Source: Pseudomonas sp. WJP1 (GTDB taxonomy: Bacteria; Pseudomonadota; Gammaproteobacteria; Pseudomonadales; Pseudomonadaceae). From it: a stretch of 64,000 bases of DNA. The position numbers and the translations under genes are program-made. Below, one piece after another: positions 35,588-43,381 of this stretch. The notes under the pieces are model-generated. The model was not told the origin of the DNA and did not search any database. It was given only the letters and a program-made list of their open reading frames with translations. Each line of letters opens with the position of its first letter. The stretch's first letter is position 1. Where the stretch lies: contig NZ_CP110128.1 in the NCBI RefSeq assembly GCF_028471945.1, forward strand, positions 3,212,501 through 3,276,500, written 5' to 3'.

Positions 35588-37075
35588 ATGAGCCAGGACG
35601 TCTTGACCAGGGAAACCAATCGCCGCCAGTTGCAGCAAATCATCGCCGGTCTGTCCGACGGCGTGATCCTGCTGGATCCCGACCAGAGCATCCTCTGGGC
35701 CAATGACGCAGCGCTGGCCATGCACGGCGTCGACCAGATCGGCGAGCTGGGCAGCAACGCCAAGGCCTACGCCAAACAGTTCGCCCTGCGCTATCGCAAT
35801 AACCACGTGGTACCGGCCGACAGCTACCCGATTAGCCGGTTGGCGCGTGGCGAGACCTTCAGTGATGTGCTGGTAGAGGTGACGAGGGGGGAGCGTACCT
35901 GGGTGCATCGCGTGCGCAGCCTGGTGCTGGCCGACAGCCGTGGCGAACCGGAATCGCTGGTGCTGATCATGGACGATGTCACCGACTGGGCCAGCGCCGA
36001 GCAACGCTTCGAGAAAACCTTCGCCGCCAACCCGGCACCGGCCGTGATCTGCCGCCTCAGTGATTTGCGCTACATCAAGGTCAACCCCGGGTTTCTTGAA
36101 ATGACCGGCTATGCCCGCGACCAGGTGATCGGCACGTCGACCTATGAGCTGGACGTGCTGGAACAGGCTGAAAACAAGGAACTGGCCAAGCAGCACCTGC
36201 GCGAAGGCGCGACCATAACGCAGATGCAGGCCCAGTTGCGCCTGGCCGACGGTGGCAGCAAGCAAGTGATAGTCGCCGGCCAGCCCCTTGAGCTCAATGA
36301 CGAGGCCTGCATGCTGTTTTCTTTCGTCGACATGGAGCCCCGGCACAAGGCCGAAGTTGCCCTGCGCCAGAGTGAGGAGCGGTTTGCCAAGGCCTTTCGC
36401 CTGACGCCGGTGCCGACCCTGGTGTGCAGCGCAGGCGATCAGGTGGTAATGGATGTGAATGATGCGTTTCTCGTTACCCTCGCGTACTCGCCCGAAGAAG
36501 TGGTCGGAAAAACCATCGCCGAGATCGATTTCTTCCATGACAAAGGGGCACGGACGCGGCTCTTCTCTGCACTGGAGAAAACCGGCAGCCTGGACCGCGT
36601 TGACGTACGTGTGCGCAGCAAAGATAACGAACTGTTCGATTGCGCCGTCTGCGCCGATACCGTGAATATCCAGGACAGCCCCTGCTACCTGCTGGTGATG
36701 ATGGACATCACCGAGCGCAAACGCACCGAGCTTGAGTTGGTGTCTGCCATTGAAGAGGTGATGAAGGATGCCTCCTGGTTCAGTCGCACGCTGATCGAAA
36801 AACTGGCTAACGTGAAGAACGTCAATGCGCCGCAGTTGCCCAGTGTGTCCTATACCGACCTGACCCCCCGGGAGCGCGACGTGCTGGAGTTGATCTGTGA
36901 AGGCCTGGCGGACAAGGAAATCGCCACGCGCCTGAAGCTGTCGACCAACACCGTGCGCAACCACGTCGCCACGGTCTATTCCAAACTCGATGTGCATAGC
37001 CGCAGCGAGGCGATTGTCTGGGCGCGCGAGCGTGGGTTGTTTTCCAGTGCATGGCGCCCGAAGGGGCAACGATAA
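35588..37075 (+). CDS. PAS-domain LuxR-type transcriptional regulator
   Basis: 495 aa from ATG 35588 (MSQDVLTRETNRRQLQQI), preceded by GTGGAG. There are three PAS-like sensor domains (about 10-135, 145-265 and 280-400; note MDDVTDWASAEQRF, VDMEPRHKAEVALRQ, MMDITERKRTELEL as domain ends). The C-terminal LuxR HTH starts at PRERDVLELICEGLADKEIA and ends KLDVHSRSEAIVWA. There is no kinase domain and no receiver, so it is a one-component cytoplasmic sensor. The ligand is unknown. It is adjacent to the heterocycle cluster and may regulate it. Confidence 0.88.
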   Translation: MSQDVLTRETNRRQLQQIIAGLSDGVILLDPDQSILWANDAALAMHGVDQIGELGSNAKAYAKQFALRYRNNHVVPADSYPISRLARGETFSDVLVEVTRGERTWVHRVRSLVLADSRGEPESLVLIMDDVTDWASAEQRFEKTFAANPAPAVICRLSDLRYIKVNPGFLEMTGYARDQVIGTSTYELDVLEQAENKELAKQHLREGATITQMQAQLRLADGGSKQVIVAGQPLELNDEACMLFSFVDMEPRHKAEVALRQSEERFAKAFRLTPVPTLVCSAGDQVVMDVNDAFLVTLAYSPEEVVGKTIAEIDFFHDKGARTRLFSALEKTGSLDRVDVRVRSKDNELFDCAVCADTVNIQDSPCYLLVMMDITERKRTELELVSAIEEVMKDASWFSRTLIEKLANVKNVNAPQLPSVSYTDLTPRERDVLELICEGLADKEIATRLKLSTNTVRNHVATVYSKLDVHSRSEAIVWARERGLFSSAWRPKGQR

Positions 37076-37203
37076 GGTGCAAATGCACCAGGCCATGGGG
37101 TGCAAATTCACGTTCTGGCAAGCAGGTGGCAAACCTTAGGCTAAGAGCGGGCGAATGACGTTTTGTGATCACTCGTCCACCTCTGGTCGCTAAAGGAACA
37201 GCC

Positions 37204-37260
37204 ATGCACGATGAACGCTCTACCCACCATGTGACTTGCCGTAGTGGGTTATCGCGATGA
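37204..37260 (+). CDS. Possible 18-aa leader ORF upstream of the DUF1652 gene
   Basis: The frame MHDERSTHHVTCRSGLSR has a good ribosome site (AAAGGAACAGCC) and its TGA overlaps the DUF1652 ATG (ATGA at 37257-37260). The DUF1652 start itself has no ribosome site, so reinitiation from this ORF would explain its translation. I found no homology to go on. Confidence 0.4.
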   Translation: MHDERSTHHVTCRSGLSR

Positions 37261-37508
37261 TCCACGTATCCCAGCTGCGCACGCAACTTGAGCGGACCTT
37301 TTCGCCCCTGGCCTGCGAGTGCAATGTCAGCGGCGATCATTCGTTGACCATCAAGCTCTACCATCCCGTATCAGGACAAGTCGATCTGGTGGTCAGCGGC
37401 TTGAATGTGGCCATGCTGCAGTCCGCTGAAGCTGTGGCCTCGCTCATCGAAGAACTGCGCTATGAGTTGCAGTGCAACAGCCTGCAACGCCCGGACCCGG
37501 TGGTGTAG
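37257..37508 (+). CDS. DUF1652 family small protein
   Basis: 83 aa. The sequence MIHVSQLRTQLERTFSPLAC and the body (VTGDH-like NVSGDHSLTIKLY, SAEAVASLIEELRYEL) match the DUF1652 family, which is nearly restricted to Pseudomonas and has no known function. It has no signal peptide or membrane segment and is predicted cytoplasmic. It appears translationally coupled to the 18-codon ORF upstream. Confidence 0.8.
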   Translation: MIHVSQLRTQLERTFSPLACECNVSGDHSLTIKLYHPVSGQVDLVVSGLNVAMLQSAEAVASLIEELRYELQCNSLQRPDPVV

Positions 37509-37650
37509 GAATTGCCAGGTTTGGTACGCCAGGACCACTGAATACGCGAGAAAAAAGTACAAAAGTGATTTTTCTGCAACTGCGCCGTGAACTTTACGGC
37601 GGTGTTGTGTTGTCACACCCATGTGTACTTCTTTTTGCGCGGGTCATCCT

Positions 37651-37866
37651 ATGAAAAGTCTTGGGAAACGCCTTATTACACCAGTCGCACTCTGTGCCGT
37701 GATTCTCGGTGGCTGCTCCAGTCCGCCGCCACCGCCACCTGCCGCGCCACCCCCTCCACCTGAAACCACCTGCCAGACCTCCGATAACACCCAGGTGATG
37801 GGCGAAATGCGGGCGGAAGGGCAGGTGACGCGAGAAACCACCGTGACGCGGTGTGTCACGCAATAA
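37651..37866 (+). CDS. Small poly-proline lipoprotein of unknown function
   Basis: 71 aa from ATG 37651 (MKSLGKRLITPVALCAVIL). The lipobox LGGC gives Cys22 as the acylation site, followed by SSPPPPPPAAPPPPPETT, a rigid proline linker, and a short 35-residue tail with two cysteines (ETTCQ and VTRCVTQ) that could pair. It is a plausible surface or periplasmic tether. The function is not recognisable. Confidence 0.7.
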   Translation: MKSLGKRLITPVALCAVILGGCSSPPPPPPAAPPPPPETTCQTSDNTQVMGEMRAEGQVTRETTVTRCVTQ

Positions 37867-37872
37867 ACATAT

Positions 37873-37978
37873 CCTGTAGGAGCGAGCCTGCTCGCGAAAA
37901 ACGTTAACGATGACGCGGGTTGCCTGACAGCCCGCGGCGCCCTGACGTCCATCGCGAGCAGGCTCGCTCCTACAGGGG
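37873..37978. repeat. REP pair (inverted)
   Basis: Arms CCTGTAGGAGCGAGCCTGCT and AGCAGGCTCGCTCCTACAGG flank about 55 bp. It lies downstream of the lipoprotein gene. Confidence 0.88.
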
Positions 37979-38024
37979 GCAGAAGTGCGGCAGGTTAGCG
38001 TTATTATCGCGATTTTCTCTAGCG

Positions 38025-38046
38025 TGACTGTCAATTGTGACAGTTA
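38025..38046 (+). promoter_or_regulatory. Operator-like dyad upstream of the first Ig-repeat gene
   Basis: TGACTGTCA-ATTG-TGACAGTTA, 8 of 9 positions symmetrical. It ends 58 bp before the ATG at 38105. The same dyad stands at the same distance before the paralogue (40269-40290). The core also fits the SOS-box pattern CTGT-N8-ACAG. Confidence 0.6.
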
Positions 38047-38104
38047 TCAACCTGTTATTTTTTCTAGATAGTCCATTGGTCATTTCGATAATCGAGAAAC
38101 CATC

Positions 38105-40129
38105 ATGACCAATGAAGAAACATTCGTAACAGCTCAGCAAAACGGTTGGGAAGAAGCCAAATTCTTCTTCAACGACAAGCTGGTCGAAGGGCCCATTATG
38201 CTGTGGCGTGGGCAGGAGCATGAAATCAGGGTGGAAATGCCCGAGACCTTTACGGGGAAAATATCGCTCAAGAAAGAGGATTCCCGCGACCTGGCCCTCA
38301 CCGCTTCCCCGGCGTTCGACGTCCCTGTTGATCCAGTCGACAAAGCATTCCGTTGGAAAGTGACGTCGGTAGACGATAACAAGAGTGGCAATATCGTCCT
38401 GGTTTTTTCGAGCCATGACGTGGTCGTGGAATGGCGGCATCCCTGTGTGGTGCGCTCGGACAATTTGGGCGATGACTGGGGTTTGCAGCTTAAGGGCAAT
38501 GTTCCTCTACCTTCTCATCCCATCATGTTAAGGCACTCGTGGGGGGAAGTGTTTTATTCGGTTAACAAAACTGGTGCTAACGCGCAGGGGCTAAGGATGA
38601 GTTACCGCATCTTCCCTCCTCTTGAAGCGGGTGATGTGGAAATTCATTATGTTACGGGCGGTTGGAGTGTTCTCGCGTACGGAAAACCAGTAAGTGGTCG
38701 GTTCGAATTAATAGTTGAGGAAGAGGGTATCCCTAACTCGCTTATAGTGCCTTGTCTGTTGTTGGCGAGTAATTTAGAAGCGGAAGGGGAGATAAAAGTC
38801 GGAGGTAAAGACATTTCGCCTATGGGAAATATTTATTTTCGTGATCGCCCGGTGCGCATAACCTTCGCGCCCAATCCTGACAGTCTGATCAAGGAGGTTC
38901 CGCTCTGGTTGAAGGGGCGAGTCAGTCCTCCACTTGTCCCAGGCGATATTCGAAGTTCACCGGCGTTCGATGTGAAACAGACAGGAATATATGAATGGGA
39001 CATAACCGGGTCAAACAGAAGCGGAACTTTTGTGCTGACTCTTTGGGGCGGCAATGGAGCGTCAAGTAGGAATGACTACGAGCTTGAACTCCCTGGAAAA
39101 TTGTTGTCGGCTAACCTGGAAGATGAGGCTGATGTCCTCATTAACGGTAATCCGCCATTTGAGGGAATGAAGTTCGTTCATGGCAATACCTATTTCCTCA
39201 AGCTCAGGCTAAAAGAAGGCAGCCCATTGGAGGGGCAAGCTGTACAGCTGCATTGCGCAGGCCTGGAGGGGTACAATCCTGGAGACCTGACGTGTGAGCC
39301 GGGCTTTGACCTGCCGCAAACTTCCTACTATGGATGGAACTTGACCGCCGTACAGGGAGCAGGAAAGTTTCAACTGAGCCTGACCGGCGAGGGTATGGAC
39401 AAGGCGCTAGAGCTGCCGATTTTCAGATTGGTGGAGGAGGATGTTTCGAAGTTCTTTGAGGTCCGGTTCGATGGAAAGACTTTGCCGGATGGCCAGCAAG
39501 CGCTTGCCACTCGATACGGTCGGCACACCATTACACTGATGCCTAAAAGTGGTGCGCCTGAGGGTGATGTCAGACTCAACTGGGGTACAGAGAATCCTGG
39601 GCTGGGGGTGGAAGTTACGCCGCCTATCGGGGTTGCCCAGACGGTCGATCGAATCCTGGGAGCGACCTGGTCACTGGCATGCCTTGGCGAAGAGGGCGAG
39701 TTTTCCGTGAAAGCGGAGTTGGAAGGGTCGCCTTTGCCGGCGCTGGAGCTTCCAGTGTCGTTGTCGGCTGGACAATTTATTATGCGCTTTAGGGCGCTTG
39801 GCATTTCTCAGCCTTTGCCACCGGCAAGCACAATCGGTGCGGAACTGTTCCCTGGGGGAGGATGGGGCCTTATCCCTTCAGTATTGGTGACGCAGGGAGG
39901 CGTACCGGTTTCCGGTGTCAAGGTCGAGTTCATTACGCCTGATCATCCCATTGGTTACGGCACAACTGGAGATGCCGGAACCACCGGAAGCTCCGTGCCA
40001 GTCAAGTACTATCCCAAAGAGGAGCGCCTGATTGAGTTTTTGGCAAGAACGACCGAACCAACAGGTCGCATTTCCATGATTCGGTTACTGGTAAAGCTTA
40101 TTCCCGCAAGCGGAACTCCCAGTAAGTAA
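38105..40129 (+). CDS. Ig-like repeat protein of unknown function, copy 1
   Basis: 674 aa with no signal peptide or membrane segment. It appears to be about five related beta-rich repeats of roughly 110 residues (about 14-120, 121-225, 226-335, 336-445, 446-555). Each begins with an F/V..V.INGNPP type strand and contains a phrase such as SPAFDVPVDPVDKAFRW or EPGFDLPQTSYYGWNLT. A C-terminal invasin-like domain follows (GVPVSGVKVEFITPDHP, then GYGTTGDAGTTGSSVPV). The G+C is lower than that of the neighbours. It is followed by a hairpin terminator and a second paralogue. I do not recognise the function. A surface or secreted adhesin-like role is possible but unsupported. Confidence 0.75.
   Translation: MTNEETFVTAQQNGWEEAKFFFNDKLVEGPIMLWRGQEHEIRVEMPETFTGKISLKKEDSRDLALTASPAFDVPVDPVDKAFRWKVTSVDDNKSGNIVLVFSSHDVVVEWRHPCVVRSDNLGDDWGLQLKGNVPLPSHPIMLRHSWGEVFYSVNKTGANAQGLRMSYRIFPPLEAGDVEIHYVTGGWSVLAYGKPVSGRFELIVEEEGIPNSLIVPCLLLASNLEAEGEIKVGGKDISPMGNIYFRDRPVRITFAPNPDSLIKEVPLWLKGRVSPPLVPGDIRSSPAFDVKQTGIYEWDITGSNRSGTFVLTLWGGNGASSRNDYELELPGKLLSANLEDEADVLINGNPPFEGMKFVHGNTYFLKLRLKEGSPLEGQAVQLHCAGLEGYNPGDLTCEPGFDLPQTSYYGWNLTAVQGAGKFQLSLTGEGMDKALELPIFRLVEEDVSKFFEVRFDGKTLPDGQQALATRYGRHTITLMPKSGAPEGDVRLNWGTENPGLGVEVTPPIGVAQTVDRILGATWSLACLGEEGEFSVKAELEGSPLPALELPVSLSAGQFIMRFRALGISQPLPPASTIGAELFPGGGWGLIPSVLVTQGGVPVSGVKVEFITPDHPIGYGTTGDAGTTGSSVPVKYYPKEERLIEFLARTTEPTGRISMIRLLVKLIPASGTPSK
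39458..39776 (+). repeat. 319-bp perfect repeat, copy 1
   Basis: Identical base for base to 41708-42026 (offset 2250). The match is broken by single mismatches at each end and stays near-identical to the stop codon. It covers the fifth repeat domain of each Ig-like protein. Confidence 0.9.
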
Positions 40130-40146
40130 TGTGCAGGAAATGCCAG

Positions 40147-40175
40147 GGAGCTCCGTTGATTCGGAGCTCCTTTCA
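40147..40175 (+). terminator. Hairpin terminator after Ig-repeat gene 1
   Basis: Stem GGAGCTCCG / CGGAGCTCC, loop TTGATT, then TTTCATT. It is repeated exactly after the paralogue. Confidence 0.7.
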
Positions 40176-40268
40176 TTAACCCCCAAAAAGCAATTTCAGG
40201 CGCCAAGCTTGCTGCTTCAGGGCAGAAAATCCGCCCCGCCATCTGGTTTTATTGCAATATGTTCTACG

Positions 40269-40290
40269 TACCTGTCAGATATGACAGTTA
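40269..40290 (+). promoter_or_regulatory. Operator-like dyad upstream of the second Ig-repeat gene
   Basis: TACCTGTCA-GATA-TGACAGTTA, with the same arms and the same 58-bp distance to the ATG (40349) as the site at 38025-38046, although the loop bases differ. Conservation of the arms and not the loop suggests selection for protein binding. Confidence 0.6.
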
Positions 40291-40348
40291 TGTAATCATC
40301 ATTTTTTCGCGATAGTCGCTTGGCCATTTCCATTTTCGAGAAACTGCC

Positions 40349-42367
40349 ATGAACGACGAAATAGATTTTGTATTAGCGAAGCCAGAAGGTTGGGAACAAG
40401 CCAGATTGTTCATCAACGGTAATGAGGTTATGGAAGGAGAGTATATTGTCCTCCACCATTTGAAAGAGAATTCTGTAGTCGTCGAACTTCCTACCACAAT
40501 TGCGCGGGTTCTGCGTATGGAGTTGGAAAATCCTGGCTTTCAGGACGTTAAAGCTTCTCCGAATTTCGGAAGTCCCGTTAATCAAGTCGATGGTAAATTC
40601 AACTGGCAGATTACGCTGAGCAGGGGCGAGCGTGGGCGAGTGTGGTTGGATCTTGAGAGTCCGGATATCGATCTCCCCTGGAAACTTACGTGCCTGGTGA
40701 TGGCGGCAAATCTCCTTGATGAAGTGGAGAGTATTATGGTGGGCAGTGTTGCTTTTCCGCCCGGCGTGGCGGGAGGGATTTTAATGTACAGGGAATCTCC
40801 TCATAAGTCCAGCCGACGTATCAGTTTGGTTTACAAGCAGGACAGCCAGTTGATGTACTACCCGATACGCATGAAAGCAACCCCGATCACCGGATTAAAC
40901 GACGGTGACCTTCAGGTGACGTGTATCCCGCCGAATACGTGGGAGTTCTGGGGCGAAAATAACAATGGTACCTTCGAGCTTGATTTCTCGGGGACAAGCT
41001 TTATCACTGGCGCCACGCTGCCCGGAAAAGTGATATCGACTTCAATACCGGAAGAATTTAAAGAGTTACTGATAGACGGTAAGCCATTTTCGCAGGAGAT
41101 TGTGTTGTTCAGGGATGTACCTCGTGACTTCGAGTTGACCTTCCATGAGCATAATCCGTTAAAGGGCAGTCAGATTTTCCTGAAACTCATACCGGTAAGC
41201 GGATTGGATCAAAGCAATCTGGTGGTGACCACAACCAGCACCCATGAATGGGTGGCACAGGCCAACAGCAAGAGTGGCACATTCGGAGTAGAGATAGAAC
41301 TCCGGTTTGGAGCAAGCCCCCATTATGGCTATCGTTTTGGTATTCTCAAAGTGCTCTCACCCAACCTGGAAGATGAGGTCGACGTCCTTATTGACGGCAA
41401 ACCCCCAGTTGAGGGTATGAAGTTCATTCATGGCACTAGCTATTTGCTTACGCTCTGGCCTAAAAAAGGCAGCCCATTGGAGGGACATGCGCTACAGCTG
41501 CATTGTGCAGACCTGGAGGGGTTCAACCCTGGAGACCTTAAGTGTGAACCGGGCTTTGACCTGCCGCAAACGTCTAATTATGGATGGGTCTTGACCCCAT
41601 TACAGGGTTTTGGAAAGTTTCAACTGAGCCTGACCGGCGAGGGCATGACCAAAGCGCTCGAGCTGCCGGTTTCCAGATTGGGGCAGGATGATATCTCGAA
41701 GTTCTTCGAGGTCCGGTTCGATGGAAAGACTTTGCCGGATGGCCAGCAAGCGCTTGCCACTCGATACGGTCGGCACACCATTACACTGATGCCTAAAAGT
41801 GGTGCGCCTGAGGGTGATGTCAGACTCAACTGGGGTACAGAGAATCCTGGGCTGGGGGTGGAAGTTACGCCGCCTATCGGGGTTGCCCAGACGGTCGATC
41901 GAATCCTGGGAGCGACCTGGTCACTGGCATGCCTTGGCGAAGAGGGCGAGTTTTCCGTGAAAGCGGAGTTGGAAGGGTCGCCTTTGCCGGCGCTGGAGCT
42001 TCCAGTGTCGTTGTCGGCTGGACAATATATTATGCGCTTCAGGGCGCTTGGCATTTCTCAGCCTTTACCACCAAAAAGCACAGTCGGTGCGGAACTGTTC
42101 CCTGGGGGAGGATGGGGCCTTACCCCTTCAGTATTGGTGACTACGCAGGGAGGCGTTCCGGTTTCCGGTGTCAAGGTCGAGTTCATTGCGCCTGATCATC
42201 CCATTGGTTACGGAACAACTGGAGATGCCGGAACCACCGGAAGCTCCGTGCCAGTCAAGTACTATCCCAAAGAGGAGCGCCTGATTGAGTTTTTGGCAAG
42301 AACGACCGAACCAACAGGTCGGGTTTCCATGATTCGGTTACTGGTAAAGCTTGTTCCCTCAAGCTGA
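40349..42367 (+). CDS. Ig-like repeat protein of unknown function, copy 2
   Basis: 672 aa paralogue of the preceding gene with the same repeat architecture. The N-terminal half is strongly diverged (starts MNDEIDFVLAKPEGWEQARLF). From about residue 335 (VLSPNLEDEVDVLIDGKPPVEG) the similarity rises sharply, and it becomes identical DNA for 319 bp. It has no signal peptide or membrane helices. The N-termini align as FVTAQQNGWEEAKFFFN and FVLAKPEGWEQARLFIN. The pattern fits an old tandem duplication with recent gene conversion of the 3' part. The function is unknown. Confidence 0.75.
   Translation: MNDEIDFVLAKPEGWEQARLFINGNEVMEGEYIVLHHLKENSVVVELPTTIARVLRMELENPGFQDVKASPNFGSPVNQVDGKFNWQITLSRGERGRVWLDLESPDIDLPWKLTCLVMAANLLDEVESIMVGSVAFPPGVAGGILMYRESPHKSSRRISLVYKQDSQLMYYPIRMKATPITGLNDGDLQVTCIPPNTWEFWGENNNGTFELDFSGTSFITGATLPGKVISTSIPEEFKELLIDGKPFSQEIVLFRDVPRDFELTFHEHNPLKGSQIFLKLIPVSGLDQSNLVVTTTSTHEWVAQANSKSGTFGVEIELRFGASPHYGYRFGILKVLSPNLEDEVDVLIDGKPPVEGMKFIHGTSYLLTLWPKKGSPLEGHALQLHCADLEGFNPGDLKCEPGFDLPQTSNYGWVLTPLQGFGKFQLSLTGEGMTKALELPVSRLGQDDISKFFEVRFDGKTLPDGQQALATRYGRHTITLMPKSGAPEGDVRLNWGTENPGLGVEVTPPIGVAQTVDRILGATWSLACLGEEGEFSVKAELEGSPLPALELPVSLSAGQYIMRFRALGISQPLPPKSTVGAELFPGGGWGLTPSVLVTTQGGVPVSGVKVEFIAPDHPIGYGTTGDAGTTGSSVPVKYYPKEERLIEFLARTTEPTGRVSMIRLLVKLVPSS
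41708..42026 (+). repeat. 319-bp perfect repeat, copy 2
   Basis: Second copy of the sequence at 39458-39776, in the equivalent domain of the second paralogue. Confidence 0.9.
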
Positions 42368-42398
42368 ATTTCCAGTAGGTAATACGCAAGAAATGCCA

Positions 42399-42430
42399 GG
42401 GAGCTCCGTTGATTCGGAGCTCCTTTCATT
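42399..42430 (+). terminator. Hairpin terminator after Ig-repeat gene 2
   Basis: Same stem GGAGCTCCG / CGGAGCTCC with loop TTGATT and TTTCATT as after the first paralogue. Confidence 0.7.
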
Positions 42431-42482
42431 AACCTGACAGCGTCGATTTACGGCAGCACGCATTGCGCTGCCGACCCTCAAT

Positions 42483-43250
42483 TCAAGACAAGAACCCGCC
42501 ATCCACATTCAGTGAAACCCCAGTCGTGTAACTGGAAGCATCGCTGGCCAGATACAACACCGCTCCCGCCATTTCACTCGGATCTGCCACGCGCTTGAGC
42601 GGGATCTGCTGCAGCGCGGTGTTCAGGATCGCCTCGTTCTTCACCAGCGCCGAAGCGAACTTGGTGTCGGTCAGGCCCGGCAGCAGGGCGTTGCAGCGGA
42701 TACCGAACTGCGCGCACTCCTTGGCGAATACCTTGGTCATGTTGATGACTGCTGCCTTGGTCACCGAGTAGATGCCCTGGAAGATCCCGGGAGAGACGCC
42801 GTTGATCGACGCGACGTTGATGATGCTGCCGCCGCCGTTTTCGCGCATCAGCTTGCCGGCTTCCACCGACATGAAGAAGTAGCCGCGGATATTGACGTCG
42901 ACGGTTTTCTGGAAGGCGCTGAGGTCGGTGTCCAGCACGTTGCAGAACTGCGGGTTGGTCGCGGCGTTGTTGACCAGGATGTCCAGGCGCCCGAACTGTT
43001 CCTTGATGCCGGCGAAGACCTGGCTGATCTGCTCCATCTCGCCGATGTGGCAGGCGATGGCGTTGGCTTTGCCGCCAGCGGCGATGATCGCGTCGGCCAC
43101 GTGCTGGCAGCCCTCGAGTTTGCGGCTCGAGACGATCACGTGGGCGCCTTGCTGGGCCAGCAGTTTGGCGATGGCTTCACCGATGCCGCGGCTGGCGCCG
43201 GAGACGAAAGCGATCTTTCCGTCGAGGTCGAACAACTGAGTCTTGGACAT
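42483..43250 (-). CDS. SDR family NAD(P)-dependent oxidoreductase
   Basis: 255 aa classical short-chain dehydrogenase. The cofactor motif is VSGASRGIGEAIAK near residue 16, NNAAT lies near residue 92, and the catalytic Ser is in INVASINGVSP with YSVTKAAVI (YxxxK) near residue 160. The C-terminus is TGVSLNVDGGFLS. It probably reduces a 3-oxoacyl or secondary alcohol substrate. It is followed in the operon direction by no gene and preceded by the phosphotransferase-like gene (132 bp apart, same strand). The pair is often found with acyl-CoA dehydrogenases, absent here. Confidence 0.88.
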   Translation of the reverse strand: MSKTQLFDLDGKIAFVSGASRGIGEAIAKLLAQQGAHVIVSSRKLEGCQHVADAIIAAGGKANAIACHIGEMEQISQVFAGIKEQFGRLDILVNNAATNPQFCNVLDTDLSAFQKTVDVNIRGYFFMSVEAGKLMRENGGGSIINVASINGVSPGIFQGIYSVTKAAVINMTKVFAKECAQFGIRCNALLPGLTDTKFASALVKNEAILNTALQQIPLKRVADPSEMAGAVLYLASDASSYTTGVSLNVDGGFLS

Positions 43251-43282
43251 GATTTTTCCTTGTTATGGAGCCGAAATCGCCT

Positions 43283-43369
43283 TTTGTAGGAGCTCGCGAT
43301 GCGGCGATCCGACTTGCCAGCGAAGGCGGCCTCAAGTACGCCTTCGCCGGCAAGCCGGGCTCCTACAGG
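43283..43369. repeat. REP pair (one arm degenerate)
   Basis: Left TTGTAGGAGCTCGCGATGCG is a degenerate arm. Right GCCTTCGCCGGCAAGCCGGG is a full one. It lies between the SDR and the phosphotransferase-like gene. Confidence 0.75.
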
Positions 43370-43381
43370 TTCGTGTTGGTA

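Noticed and set aside
37651..37866. Low-complexity artefact instead of the poly-proline lipoprotein
   Set aside because: A proper signal sequence with the LGGC lipobox and a clear stop before the REP pair argue for a genuine small lipoprotein, although the function is unknown.
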